Shown: positions 11,848 through 20,119 of the stretch, in pieces
Layout: each line of letters opens with the position of its first letter
Numbering within the stretch: position 1 is the stretch's first letter
Assembly (NCBI RefSeq): GCF_901875555.1
Contig: NZ_CABFMD010000034.1
Span: 1-64,000, forward strand
Direction: 5' to 3'
DNA from: Streptococcus parasanguinis
GTDB taxonomy: Bacteria > Bacillota > Bacilli > Lactobacillales > Streptococcaceae
Length of the DNA: 64,000 nt
The notes under the pieces: generated by a model
Told to the model about the DNA's origin: nothing
Databases searched by the model: none
Seen by the model: the letters and a program-made list of their open reading frames with translations, nothing else
Position numbers and translations under genes: made by a program

Positions 11848-12667
11848 AATTCAAAGAGCCTCTATCTATCTCTTTTTACTATTTGCAGGAATCGGCTTGG
11901 AGTTTGAACTTGGTCATCTTTCCCAGGAAGAATTTACTCAGTCAGCAGGAAGAGATCTGGTCTTAAATTTATCCGTTTTAGCTGCTATTATCATTCCGCT
12001 TTATCTCTTTTCAAAACACCTGGCCATTTCTTTGACGGTTTCACGATACATATTGTGGATTGCGATGTTTGGAGGCGCCTTTATAGCAGGTTGGTTAAGC
12101 TTCGCAGGAAATAGTCTAATTGATATCCTAAATAGCCATATTATAAAAGACCCTGCAATCTTCAACAAATGGACGGATGCTCTGACAGCTCCATTCTCAG
12201 AGGAATTCTTTAAAGCTCTGGTTGCTTTTTGGGTCGTATTAATGGTTGGTAAAAAAGATTTGAAATCAGTTCTCATTGCAGGTTTGGGCGCAGGTTTCGG
12301 TTTTCAGATTATTGAGGATTTAGGCTATGTTGCACGCCAAACCCAAAGCAGTCAATTGGCAGCCATCACCGAGACTATTAACCGCATATCTGGAGGCTTA
12401 GCTTCACATACTCTCTATACAGCTGTTGTGTCTGTAGGTATTTTCCTCATGCTTTCACAGGTTACTCAGAAAAAAGAAAAAATCTTTGGCCTCTGGTGTG
12501 TGGTATCTACAGTAGTGAATCATTTCTTGTGGAATTCCCCATTTTATGAAACAGACCATCGGATCAATCTTCTTGTAGGACTTCTCTTTGCAGTCCAAGT
12601 AGGAACCTTTATTGAAGTGGTGCTCTATACCAAGAAAAAGCCGGATTTGCCGTTCTTAAAACAATAA
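11840..12667 (+). CDS. PrsW-family intramembrane metalloprotease
   Basis: The 275-residue polytopic membrane protein has about eight hydrophobic segments. The PrsW/CAAX-protease-like motif EEFFKAL lies near residue 117, and two later His-containing helices (ASHTLYTA, VVNHFLW) could complete the metal site. PrsW in Bacillus cleaves the anti-sigma factor RsiW, but no sigma/anti-sigma pair is present here. Its partner is the membrane-anchored C69 peptidase just upstream, with which it overlaps by 8 bases and shares the cre-controlled promoter. RBS AGGAGG lies inside the upstream gene. The substrate is unknown. Confidence 0.75.
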   Translation: MTKIQRASIYLFLLFAGIGLEFELGHLSQEEFTQSAGRDLVLNLSVLAAIIIPLYLFSKHLAISLTVSRYILWIAMFGGAFIAGWLSFAGNSLIDILNSHIIKDPAIFNKWTDALTAPFSEEFFKALVAFWVVLMVGKKDLKSVLIAGLGAGFGFQIIEDLGYVARQTQSSQLAAITETINRISGGLASHTLYTAVVSVGIFLMLSQVTQKKEKIFGLWCVVSTVVNHFLWNSPFYETDHRINLLVGLLFAVQVGTFIEVVLYTKKKPDLPFLKQ

Positions 12668-12701
12668 GGAAATTTTTCAGATTTAAGACATAGTCATCTT
12701 A

Positions 12702-12839
12702 AAAACTTTCCTTAGGTGAGTACGGACGTCAGCGAACTTCTTCGAAGTTCCATGACTTAGTTTTGAGCCTAAGGTCTCAAAACTCCTGAGTGCTTGAAAT
12801 GATCGCATTTCAAGCACTTTTCTCACGGCAGAAAATTTC
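12702..12839 (+). repeat. Family I structured repeat, copy B
   Basis: It has the same plan as copy A. Hairpin 1 is GAACTTC/GAAGTTC with loop TTC, hairpin 2 is GTTTTGAG/CTCAAAAC with loop CCTAAGGT, and hairpin 3 is GTGCTTGAAATG/CATTTCAAGCAC. The closing ends AAAACTTTCC/AGAAAATTTC carry mismatches, so this copy looks slightly worn. Similarity with copy A continues for about 60 bases further. It lies between prsW-like and the convergent terminator. Confidence 0.85.
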
Positions 12840-12909
12840 GGTGTTCTCTTGACTTATTTTAAATATTGGAACTCATTTTTTCTTTTCAAAATCATATAAC
12901 TTATTTAAA

Positions 12910-12939
12910 AAAGAACTAAGACGTACGTCTTAGTTCTTT
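12910..12939. terminator. Bidirectional terminator between the prsW-like gene and mvaA
   Basis: AAAGAACTAAGACGT is followed immediately by its exact complement, a 30-base perfect palindrome flanked by A-rich and T-rich ends, so it can serve both converging transcripts. Confidence 0.8.
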
Positions 12940-14201
12940 CATTTTCTCAGTTCTTGTAAGAGTGTTTGTGCTTTTTCTAAATTAAAGGGTTTGTTTTCAA
13001 GGAGTTGGCTGACCAGACGGGGAACTTCTTCCTCTTTAGCGCCTGCTAGGAGAGCTAGAGAACGCGCTTGTAATTTCATGTGTCCAGCCTGAATTCCTGT
13101 GGTGACAAGGGCTTTCAGGGCAGCAAAATTCTGAGCCAGACCTAGTGATGCGATGATACCCGCTAATTCAACAGCAGTAGGCTCCCCAAGCAACTGATGG
13201 CTGACATGGACCGTAGGATTAAGGCCGATCGAGCCTCCTTTTGTCGCAACCGGCATTGGCAGGGTAATCTCTCCATAGAGTTTTTTCTCTTCTGGCTGAC
13301 TTTTCCAGTGACTCAAGCCCTTGTATGGACCGCTTTGTGCGGCATAGGCATGGGCTCCTGCTTCGATGGCTCGCCAGTCATTTCCTGTTGCAAGGACCAG
13401 GGCATCAATTCCATTAAAAATCCCTTTGTTGTGGGTCGCTGCGCGGTAAGGATCCACTTGAGCCAGTTGACTAGCTAACTCCATACGCTGGGCAATAGCA
13501 GTGGCTTCCTCAGGATCCCGACTCAATGCTTTAAAATCGATGGCACACCGTGCACTCACCAAAGAGCGCGTGGCCAAGTTAGATAAAATCGCCATCAGGA
13601 CCTGCCCTCCAGAGAGTTCTTGGATGCGATCCGTCAATGCTTCCAACATGGTGTTGAGCATATTGGCTCCCATGGCTTCTTTGGGATCGACCGCCAAGTA
13701 GACAATGAGAAAGTTCCCCTTGTTTTCGACCCAGAGATCCCTCGCTCCACCTCCTCGCTTGACGATAGAAGGATAGGCTTCATTAGCCAGCTGAAGAAGA
13801 GTTTCCTTGTCTTCTAGGATGCGCTTGCTAGCCATTTCCACATCCTTAACATCTGTCAGAGCAATCTCACCGATCATTTGGCGTTGGTGAACCTTAGTGG
13901 TGAAGCCACCTGATCGTTGGATGATCTTCGCTGCATAGCTAGCTGCAGCAACGACAGATGGTTCCTCTGTGACCATAGGAAGCACATAGCCTTGGCCATT
14001 AATCAGAAAATAAGGGGCTAAGCTAAAAGGGAGATCAAATGTAGACAGAACATTTTCCGTCAGTTGATCTGCAATGGAAAGAGGAAGTCCCTGTTGTTCT
14101 TTTAAAATCTGAGCTTCGTCCCAAGTTAAGAGGCCTTCCTTCAGTAAGGCCTCTATTCGTTCTGTGGGCGAAAGTTTTGCAAAACCTGGTAATCGTGCCA
14201 T
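12939..14201 (-). CDS. mvaA: Hydroxymethylglutaryl-CoA reductase (class II)
   Basis: It reduces HMG-CoA to mevalonate, the second step of the pathway. The 420-residue length fits the bacterial class II enzyme. Visible signatures are the N-terminal LPGFAKLSPTERI, the catalytic-Glu region near residue 80 (MVTEEPSVVAAASYAAK), MGANMLNTM near 178 and the Asp region (GNDWRAIEAGAHAYAA) near 270. The start ATG overlaps the mvaS stop codon by one base (TAATG), so the pair is translationally coupled. Confidence 0.95.
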   Translation of the reverse strand: MARLPGFAKLSPTERIEALLKEGLLTWDEAQILKEQQGLPLSIADQLTENVLSTFDLPFSLAPYFLINGQGYVLPMVTEEPSVVAAASYAAKIIQRSGGFTTKVHQRQMIGEIALTDVKDVEMASKRILEDKETLLQLANEAYPSIVKRGGGARDLWVENKGNFLIVYLAVDPKEAMGANMLNTMLEALTDRIQELSGGQVLMAILSNLATRSLVSARCAIDFKALSRDPEEATAIAQRMELASQLAQVDPYRAATHNKGIFNGIDALVLATGNDWRAIEAGAHAYAAQSGPYKGLSHWKSQPEEKKLYGEITLPMPVATKGGSIGLNPTVHVSHQLLGEPTAVELAGIIASLGLAQNFAALKALVTTGIQAGHMKLQARSLALLAGAKEEEVPRLVSQLLENKPFNLEKAQTLLQELRK

Positions 14202-15373
14202 TATTTTTCTACTTTCTGGTAAATACGCTGGTGTTCGTTAATCTCCGTCAAAGCATAGGTTTGTCTGAAATTAGGTTCAAAGACCTGATTGCCATGACGA
14301 TCTAAATTCACTTCTTCATAGAATATCTGTTCGTACTCAGCCACACTAAGGACGGTTCGTTGATCCAGTTTTTCCATACGTTTGTGATCTAAGAGTTGTT
14401 CAAAACCAGGAACGAGGTCCGCACTAAAGATCTCAGAGACAGCCCCACTTCCATAACTAAAGAGAGCAATCCGATCTCCAGCTTTTAGCCGTGGATGATT
14501 TTCTAACAGAGATAGCAAACCTAAGAAGAGGGAGCCAGTGTAAATATTTCCGATACGCTGGCTGTACAAAATAGATTGATCAAAGTTGTACTGTAACTGA
14601 GCTTTTTTCTCTTCAGATAGGGACTTGTCCAAAATTTTTTTCAAGCCCTTCAGCGCCAATTTTGGATAAGGCAAATGGAAACAAACAGCCGCAAAATCTG
14701 TTAGATCGAGACCTGTCTGTTTCTGGTATTCAGACCAAGTTGTTTTCAAGGAATCTAGGTATTGCTGGGTTGAATAGAGCCCATTGACAAATGGCGTTGT
14801 AGCGTAATTCGGGCGCCAAAAATCCATGACATCACGTGTTTGAGCCACATTGTCATCATGAAAAGCTAAGATACGAGGATTTTGGCTGATCAGCATAGCA
14901 ACCGCCCCAGCCCCTTGTGTTGGTTCACCAGGAGTTCCAATTCCATATTTAGCAATGTCACTGGCAATGACCAAGACCTTACTATGCGGGAATTTTTCAA
15001 CATGGAGTTTAGCATAATCCAAAGCAGCCGTTGCAGCATAGCAGGCTTCTTTCATCTCAAAAGAACGGGCAAAAGGCTGGATGTCTAGCAAACCATGGAC
15101 AAAAACAGCCGCAGCTTTACTCTGGTCAATCCCAGATTCCGTCGAAAGAATCACCATGTCGATCGCTTGTTTATCTTGGTCTGTCAAAATATCATCTGCA
15201 GCCGTTGCAGCCAGTGTGACGATATCTTCGGTGATCGGTGCAATACTTTGTTCTTTTAAGAGAAGACCCTTGCTTAATTTCTCAGGATCGGTATCACGAG
15301 CAGCAGCCAAATCTTCTAAACGCAAGACATAAGGGCTCGTCGCAAAACCAATCTTATCAATCCCAATTGTCAT
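14201..15373 (-). CDS. mvaS: Hydroxymethylglutaryl-CoA synthase
   Basis: It condenses acetoacetyl-CoA with acetyl-CoA to HMG-CoA, the committed start of the mevalonate route. The 390-residue thiolase-fold protein begins MTIGIDKIGFATSPY. The catalytic Glu is in LSTESGIDQSKAAA near residue 80, the Cys in FEMKEACYAATAAL near 110 and the His in FHLPYPKLALKG near 235. The frame is open 61 codons further upstream, but that extension has no family similarity and AAGAGG precedes the ATG at 15373. It forms an operon with mvaA. Confidence 0.95.
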   Translation of the reverse strand: MTIGIDKIGFATSPYVLRLEDLAAARDTDPEKLSKGLLLKEQSIAPITEDIVTLAATAADDILTDQDKQAIDMVILSTESGIDQSKAAAVFVHGLLDIQPFARSFEMKEACYAATAALDYAKLHVEKFPHSKVLVIASDIAKYGIGTPGEPTQGAGAVAMLISQNPRILAFHDDNVAQTRDVMDFWRPNYATTPFVNGLYSTQQYLDSLKTTWSEYQKQTGLDLTDFAAVCFHLPYPKLALKGLKKILDKSLSEEKKAQLQYNFDQSILYSQRIGNIYTGSLFLGLLSLLENHPRLKAGDRIALFSYGSGAVSEIFSADLVPGFEQLLDHKRMEKLDQRTVLSVAEYEQIFYEEVNLDRHGNQVFEPNFRQTYALTEINEHQRIYQKVEK

Positions 15374-15526
15374 TCTTAACCTCTTTTTTATTTGATATCT
15401 ACTAGTATATTTCCTTACTATTTTACCATATTTGAGGGAAAACTCCTTTGAAAAAGCTAGATCGGATTGGAAATCATTCTTAGGACCGAGTTTGCAAAGT
15501 TTCAAAGAAAAAATAAAGAATCGATC

Positions 15527-15553
15527 AGAAAAAGCCATCCTCAGATGGCTTTT
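15527..15553 (-). terminator. Terminator of the small membrane protein gene
   Basis: On the minus strand AAAAGCCATC pairs with GATGGCTTTT around a four-base loop and runs into TTTTTCTG, just after the stop codon at 15560. Confidence 0.75.
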
Positions 15554-15559
15554 CAACTC

Positions 15560-15790
15560 TTATGTTTGCTTATCTTTTTTAGGGTTGCTCATGATTCGTA
15601 TGAAGAGTTCTTTGCATTTGTCTCTTAGAACTTTTTCGTAGAAGACGATTAAAGCGATGTACACAATCAGAAAGTTCAAGGTCAAATAGAACAAGTCAAA
15701 TGAATTACGGGCATAATGACAAGCCGACTGATAAGAGTTCATCGCTCCTAGAATCACCCAAGGAAGATACTTGACATACTTGTGTACCAT
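15560..15790 (-). CDS. Small membrane protein of unknown function, cre-controlled
   Basis: The 76-residue protein is not recognised. It has two hydrophobic segments (about 8-18 and 31-51, LFYLTLNFLIVYIALIVFYE) and a basic C-terminal tail (RDKCKELFIRIMSNPKKDKQT). The gene is a complete small transcription unit: it has its own promoter with an exact cre site over the -35 box (15835-15871) and its own terminator (15527-15553), which argues that it is real. The ribosome site before 15790 is weak; an internal Met at codon 17 is an alternative start. Confidence 0.6.
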   Translation of the reverse strand: MVHKYVKYLPWVILGAMNSYQSACHYARNSFDLFYLTLNFLIVYIALIVFYEKVLRDKCKELFIRIMSNPKKDKQT

Positions 15791-15834
15791 CCTACAGCAC
15801 CCCGCTTCCTTTAAAAGATATGTTTTTCACTTTT

Positions 15835-15871
15835 ATTGTAGTCTTTTTAAGTAAAAATGCAAGCGATTACA
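15835..15871 (-). promoter_or_regulatory. cre site and promoter of the small membrane protein gene
   Basis: On the minus strand TTGCAT (complement of 15857-15862) and TACAAT (complement of 15835-15840) are 16 bases apart. The sequence 15858-15871, TGCAAGCGATTACA, fits the cre core TGNAARCGNWWNCA at every position and covers the -35 box, predicting CcpA repression. Confidence 0.65.
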
Positions 15872-15880
15872 TCTATAAAA

Positions 15881-15909
15881 ATTAAAAACCAATGCTATTT
15901 GGCATTGGT
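15881..15909 (-). terminator. Terminator of the ThrE-type exporter operon
   Basis: On the minus strand ACCAATGC pairs with GCATTGGT, followed by TTTTTAATTTTT. It overlaps the stop codon of the exporter gene. Confidence 0.7.
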
Positions 15910-16365
15910 TAGTTTTCTGCTTTGGGCTTGTTGGTAGGAATGGTAGAGTTTCAAGACGACAGATCCGCTAGCCATCCCGATCGAGATGACCAAGGCCAGA
16001 ATGACAACCAGGGTGACGCTCGTAACAGCTTGGCGGTATTGACCACTGACAAAGAAAGAGGTGGTCCGATAGGAAATATATCCAGGGACCAAGGGAGCGA
16101 GAATGGCCAGCATAAAGACAACAACAGGGGTCTTGTAAACGATACTTAAAATCTGACTGATACAGGAACCCGCAATGGCTGCGATAAAGGTGGCAACGAT
16201 GACATTGGTAGGCCCCTTTAGGACATAGTAGAGCAACCAAATACTCATGCCCAATACACCACCAGGGATGAGCATGGAACGTTGGACATTTAAGACAATT
16301 AAAAAGGTGATGATGGCAATCAAACTAGCCACCGCTTGGATAAAGAATTCTGTTAGGTTCATCAT
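15895..16365 (-). CDS. Threonine/serine exporter, small subunit (DUF3815/ThrE C-terminal half)
   Basis: The 156-residue protein has four to five membrane segments and corresponds to the C-terminal half of ThrE (DUF3815). It lies one base after the stop of the DUF1212 half, so the two halves of a split ThrE exporter are coupled. ThrE in Corynebacterium exports threonine and serine by proton exchange; the substrate here is inferred from the family only. Visible landmarks are APLVPGYISYRTTSFFVSG in the middle and a final long hydrophobic helix with a lysine-rich tail. Confidence 0.8.
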   Translation of the reverse strand: MMNLTEFFIQAVASLIAIITFLIVLNVQRSMLIPGGVLGMSIWLLYYVLKGPTNVIVATFIAAIAGSCISQILSIVYKTPVVVFMLAILAPLVPGYISYRTTSFFVSGQYRQAVTSVTLVVILALVISIGMASGSVVLKLYHSYQQAQSRKLTNAK

Positions 16366-16366
16366 G

Positions 16367-17125
16367 TTATTTCATAAGGACGAGGGCGACAGTGGTACCG
16401 GCACCGAGAGCAAGGGTAATGAGCAATGTTTCAAAAAGCTTACTCATTCCAGAGTTGAGGTGATTGTTCATGAGATCTCGGACAGCATTGGTCATTGCAA
16501 TTCCAGGAACGAACGGCATAACGCAACCTGCAATAATCAGGTCCGTATTAGAGGGAAGCCCACTATAGCGCGCCCAAATATGGGCCAAAAAACCAAAGAT
16601 AAAGGCAGCAGCAAAGGCAGTTACAAAGGGAATGCGAACGTATTTCTCCACTACAAGAGAGAAAGCAAAGGCAAAAATTGTGGCGATTCCTGCTCCAATC
16701 GCATCATAGAAATTTCCACCAAACATGATGGAAAAAAATGGAGCACTCAAGGTTGCTGCAAGGGTCAATTGCAGATTGGTATATGGAACCGATTTGCTCT
16801 TTAAGTGGAGTAGGGCTTGGTAAGCCTCTTCAAGATTGATTTGACCAGACACTAATTGACGAGAAATTTGATTGACATCACAGACCTTTTCGATATTGTA
16901 ATTGGTCCGCAAAATCCGTTTCATCCTCGTGATATTGGCATTTTCAATTGAAAAGAAAATAGCAACTGGCATTGCTAAGGCATTGCAATCAGTGATCCCT
17001 TGAGAGTGAGCAATACGGATCATAGTATCCTCAACCCGGTGGATCTCAGAGCCACTTTCCAACAGAAGGGTTCCTGCCATCATCAGGACATCGATCACTT
17101 GGTTGATCTCTTTTGACTCTTCCAT
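16367..17125 (-). CDS. Threonine/serine exporter, large subunit (DUF1212/ThrE N-terminal half)
   Basis: The 252-residue protein starts with a soluble region (1-110) that includes the family pattern GTLLLESGSEIHRVEDTM, followed by about five membrane helices, with FVPGIAMTNAVRDLMN near residue 205. It is the N-terminal half of a ThrE-type transporter; the other half is the next gene. ATG at 17125 is preceded by AAGGAAAT. The same strand carries a small membrane-peptide gene upstream (17251-17364). Confidence 0.82.
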   Translation of the reverse strand: MEESKEINQVIDVLMMAGTLLLESGSEIHRVEDTMIRIAHSQGITDCNALAMPVAIFFSIENANITRMKRILRTNYNIEKVCDVNQISRQLVSGQINLEEAYQALLHLKSKSVPYTNLQLTLAATLSAPFFSIMFGGNFYDAIGAGIATIFAFAFSLVVEKYVRIPFVTAFAAAFIFGFLAHIWARYSGLPSNTDLIIAGCVMPFVPGIAMTNAVRDLMNNHLNSGMSKLFETLLITLALGAGTTVALVLMK

Positions 17126-17250
17126 AATTTCCTTCTTACTAAATAATCTGCTTCTATTATAGCAAAAAAGAACGAGAGACAGAACTAAAATTTTGCAATT
17201 CTAGTGTGTTTCTTGTCCTTGATTTTTTGAATGCTTCATAAGAAAATGCT

Positions 17251-17364
17251 TTAACTGATGTGATGGTGCTGGATGGTGATATCCTGGACGAGAAGGGTTG
17301 CTAAAAAGAGCAAAGCAATCATGCTAAAGAGCCAGATAGTGAGAAATATAAAGGTTAAAAACAT
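17251..17364 (-). CDS. 37-residue hydrophobic peptide with strong promoter and RBS
   Basis: The reading frame starts at ATG 17364 and gives MFLTFIFLTIWLFSM, then a continuous hydrophobic stretch to about residue 26 and the tail QDITIQHHHIS. It is below usual gene-calling size. Three signals support it: a near-consensus promoter (17397-17425), the ribosome site AAGGGGTGATCTT directly before the ATG, and a frame that is a clean single membrane helix with a histidine-rich tail. I do not recognise it. It could be a small membrane regulator, a leader for the ThrE genes or a type I toxin-like peptide; no antisense RNA was evident. Confidence 0.55.
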   Translation of the reverse strand: MFLTFIFLTIWLFSMIALLFLATLLVQDITIQHHHIS

Positions 17365-17396
17365 AAGATCACCCCTTCTAGATTCTTTACAAGATC

Positions 17397-17425
17397 ACTA
17401 TAACACTTAAAGAAAACGCTGTCAA
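17397..17425 (-). promoter_or_regulatory. Near-consensus promoter of the 37-residue peptide gene
   Basis: On the minus strand TTGACA (complement of 17420-17425) is 17 bases from TATAGT (complement of 17397-17402). Transcription should start near 17390, about 25 bases before the ATG. The spacer begins GCGTTTTC, reminiscent of half a cre site. Confidence 0.75.
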
Positions 17426-17494
17426 AGACTTATGTGTAGGAGAAAAAACTCTTTCAATATTCTGAATTGTCTTGAGAAAGACTGTTCGAGCTAC

Positions 17495-17525
17495 ACCAAA
17501 AAACCAGCCGTTTCCGACTGGTTTT
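17495..17525 (-). terminator. Terminator of pflB
   Basis: On the minus strand AACCAGTC pairs with GGCTGGTT around a short loop and runs into TTTTTT. Confidence 0.75.
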
Positions 17526-17542
17526 TAGAATCTAGTTGAATC

Positions 17543-19858
17543 TTAGCTCAATGAATCATCCATTGAAAGAACTTCGTGGAAGACACGTTGTGTCAATTCA
17601 GTTTTTTGTTCTGGAGTAAGGTATTTGGTGTTTACACAGTATCCAGAGATACGAACGATAACATCTTCACCATTCATGATCTTGTCATAGACATCTTTAA
17701 GGTCCATAACGTTCAAGTTACAGTGTTGACCACCATTTTCAAAGTAACCATCAAGGATTGTTACCAAGTTGTCAACTTGTTCGTCACGAGTTTTACCAAG
17801 TGCACGAGGAGATACTTGAGTAGTAAGTGAGATACCATCAGCTGCGTAACCAAAGTCAAGGCTAGCAAGTGAGTTCAAGTTTTGCAACCATCCACCACGA
17901 GCTTTGTTAGATGGGTTAGCACCTGGAGAGAAGAATTCCAATTTGCTAGTGTTCACAGAACCATCTTCGTTGAGGTATACCCCTTTGTGGACTGGTGAGT
18001 TACCAGTTTGTTTAGAGTAAGCAACGTTTGAAGTGATGGTAAGAAGTGATACAGTAGCTTCAGCATCTTTGTAAAGTTTGTGGCTACGAAGACGAGTAGT
18101 GTAAGCTTCGATCAACCATTCTGCCAATTCGTTAGAGCGAGGATCATCTTCACCCCAACGTGGGTATTCACCGATTGTTTCGTAGTCGTAGATGTAGCCA
18201 TCTTCGTCACGGATAGGTTTAACAGTAGCGTATTTAATGGCTGACAAAGTATCAACAGTGTTGGCAAATCCACAGATACCGAATCCCATGTTCGCGCGTT
18301 GGTGAGTTGGCAAGAAGGCCATTTGAACTGCTTCGTAGTTGTACTTATCGGTCATGTAGTGGATGATGTTCAAAGCATCTACGTAAGTATCAGTCAACCA
18401 GTCAAGTGATTTTTCGAAGTTCGCTTTAACAGATTCGAATTCAAGAACTTCATCACGGATAGGTTCGATGTCAAATACTTTGTAGTCTTTATGAACATCG
18501 TCATAACCACCGTTCAAACCAGTAAGAAGAGCTTTAAGTACGTTTACACGAGCACCGAAGTATTGGATATTGTGACGTTGTTCTTCATTTTCTGGGTCAA
18601 GTGGTGATACACAACATGAGATACAGCTCATTTCACCGTATCCATCTTTAGCCATTGTTGTCACACCTTCGTATTGGATAGAAGAGTGTTTGTGGCTCAT
18701 ATGCATACAGTAACGACGGAAGCTATATGGCAATTTGTCAGTCCAAAGAACGGTCAAGTTTGGTTCTGGAGAGTTACCGATGTTGTCCAATGTGTTCAAG
18801 AAACGGTAGTCCATTTTAGTAACACGGTGACGACCGTCGCTACCCATACCAGCCATAGAAGTTGTGATGAAGGTTGGGTCACCTGAGTACAATTCGTCGT
18901 AAGCTTTTGTACGAGCAAATTTAACAGTACGCAATTTCATAACGAAATCGTCAACGAATTCTTGAATTTCTGATTCAGTGTAAGTACCACGAGCCAAGTC
19001 ACGTTCTGCGTAGATATCCAAAACGATTGGAACACGTCCAAGAGAAGTAGCAGCACCGTTGATGACACGGCAGACAGCCATGAAGGCGATGTTTGTCCAT
19101 TGGATTGCTTCTTTTGTATCGAAGGCAGGACGACGAACGTCTACACCATAAAGGTCACCCAAGCGAACAACTTCTTTCAAAGCTTGGTATTGAAGGTTTA
19201 CTTCTTCACGAAGGCGGATTGCTTCTTCATCGATTTCAGTGATAGAGTTCCAGTCGCTTGCTTTTTCAGCCATCAAGTAGTCAGCACCGTAAAGAGCCAA
19301 ACGAGCGTAAACCCCAATGATACGTCCACGAGAGTATGCATCTGGAAGACCAGTTACAGTGTGAGCGTGGCGGGCACGACGGATATTTGTAGTGTAAGCA
19401 CGGAAGATACCATCGTTTACAGTAGTCACATATTTAGTGAAGATTTCATGAACAGCTGGATCTGGTTCGTATCCATTTTCTTTCAAAGTAGTTTCTGCCA
19501 TACGGATACCACCTTTTGGCATGAAGTTCAACTTGAAGAGTTCATCGTTTTGGATACCAAAGATCACTTCGTTTTCTTTGTCGATGTAACCAGCATCAAT
19601 ATCAGCGATAGATGTTGGACGGTTGTCGTATGGGAAACGAGTAGCTTCATAGTGAGCTTTTGTTTCTTCTACGATTTTTTTAATGTGAAGAGAACGTTCA
19701 GTTGGTCCAGCAAGGAAACTTTCATCACCATCATATGGTGTGTAGTTAGCTTGAACGAAGCGAGAAACGCTTGCTTTCTCTTTCCAATCTTCTCCTTTGA
19801 AGCCTTCCCAGGCTTTGTCAAAAATATCTTGTGCTTCAACGACTGTTTTAACAACCAT
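17543..19858 (-). CDS. pflB: Formate acetyltransferase (pyruvate formate-lyase)
   Basis: This glycyl-radical enzyme splits pyruvate plus CoA into acetyl-CoA and formate during anaerobic mixed-acid fermentation. The 771-residue protein shows the twin active-site cysteines ([15 protein letters not shown], near residue 415) and the C-terminal radical loop [12 protein letters not shown] near residue 740. The frame is open 27 codons further upstream, but RBS GAGGAAAA fixes the ATG at 19858. Codon use is strongly biased, as expected for an abundant enzyme. The activating enzyme PflA is not in the window. It competes for pyruvate with SpxB (50769). Confidence 0.97.
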   Translation of the reverse strand: MVVKTVVEAQDIFDKAWEGFKGEDWKEKASVSRFVQANYTPYDGDESFLAGPTERSLHIKKIVEETKAHYEATRFPYDNRPTSIADIDAGYIDKENEVIFGIQNDELFKLNFMPKGGIRMAETTLKENGYEPDPAVHEIFTKYVTTVNDGIFRAYTTNIRRARHAHTVTGLPDAYSRGRIIGVYARLALYGADYLMAEKASDWNSITEIDEEAIRLREEVNLQYQALKEVVRLGDLYGVDVRRPAFDTKEAIQWTNIAFMAVCRVINGAATSLGRVPIVLDIYAERDLARGTYTESEIQEFVDDFVMKLRTVKFARTKAYDELYSGDPTFITTSMAGMGSDGRHRVTKMDYRFLNTLDNIGNSPEPNLTVLWTDKLPYSFRRYCMHMSHKHSSIQYEGVTTMAKDGYGEMSCISCCVSPLDPENEEQRHNIQYFGARVNVLKALLTGLNGGYDDVHKDYKVFDIEPIRDEVLEFESVKANFEKSLDWLTDTYVDALNIIHYMTDKYNYEAVQMAFLPTHQRANMGFGICGFANTVDTLSAIKYATVKPIRDEDGYIYDYETIGEYPRWGEDDPRSNELAEWLIEAYTTRLRSHKLYKDAEATVSLLTITSNVAYSKQTGNSPVHKGVYLNEDGSVNTSKLEFFSPGANPSNKARGGWLQNLNSLASLDFGYAADGISLTTQVSPRALGKTRDEQVDNLVTILDGYFENGGQHCNLNVMDLKDVYDKIMNGEDVIVRISGYCVNTKYLTPEQKTELTQRVFHEVLSMDDSLS

Positions 19859-19912
19859 TTGTTTTTCCTCTATTGTCTTTCTAGCAACTGTATCTGTTGC
19901 ATTTACACTAGT

Positions 19913-19941
19913 AGTATACCACACAGTAACCGGTTTCACAA
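19913..19941 (-). promoter_or_regulatory. pflB promoter with cre-like sequence
   Basis: On the minus strand TTGTGA and TATACT are 17 bases apart. TGAAACCGGTTACT in the -35 and spacer region matches the cre core except at two or three positions, so catabolite control is possible but unproven. Confidence 0.5.
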
Positions 19942-20119
19942 AGAGAAGTTGCGAAATAAAAGAGATTCTTTTATAAAACAGTTTTTAAAATATACTAAAT
20001 CTGTACTATATTTTTGAAAAACAGCTAAGGACTTTCAAAAAATGACCCATTTTTCTGTGGAGATCCGATTTTTGCAATTCCAGAAGTTTCTTCTTATAAT
20101 AGAAAAAGGAGGATGAAAA

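Noticed and set aside
15374..15556. N-terminal extension of mvaS by 61 codons
   Set aside because: The extension lacks similarity to HMG-CoA synthase, and the ribosome site AAGAGG precedes the internal ATG at 15373.
19100..20017. Long 305-codon plus-strand ORF opposite pflB
   Set aside because: It is the antisense frame of a strongly codon-biased gene; its composition (Phe, Cys, Ser, Val rich) is an artefact and there is no ribosome site.
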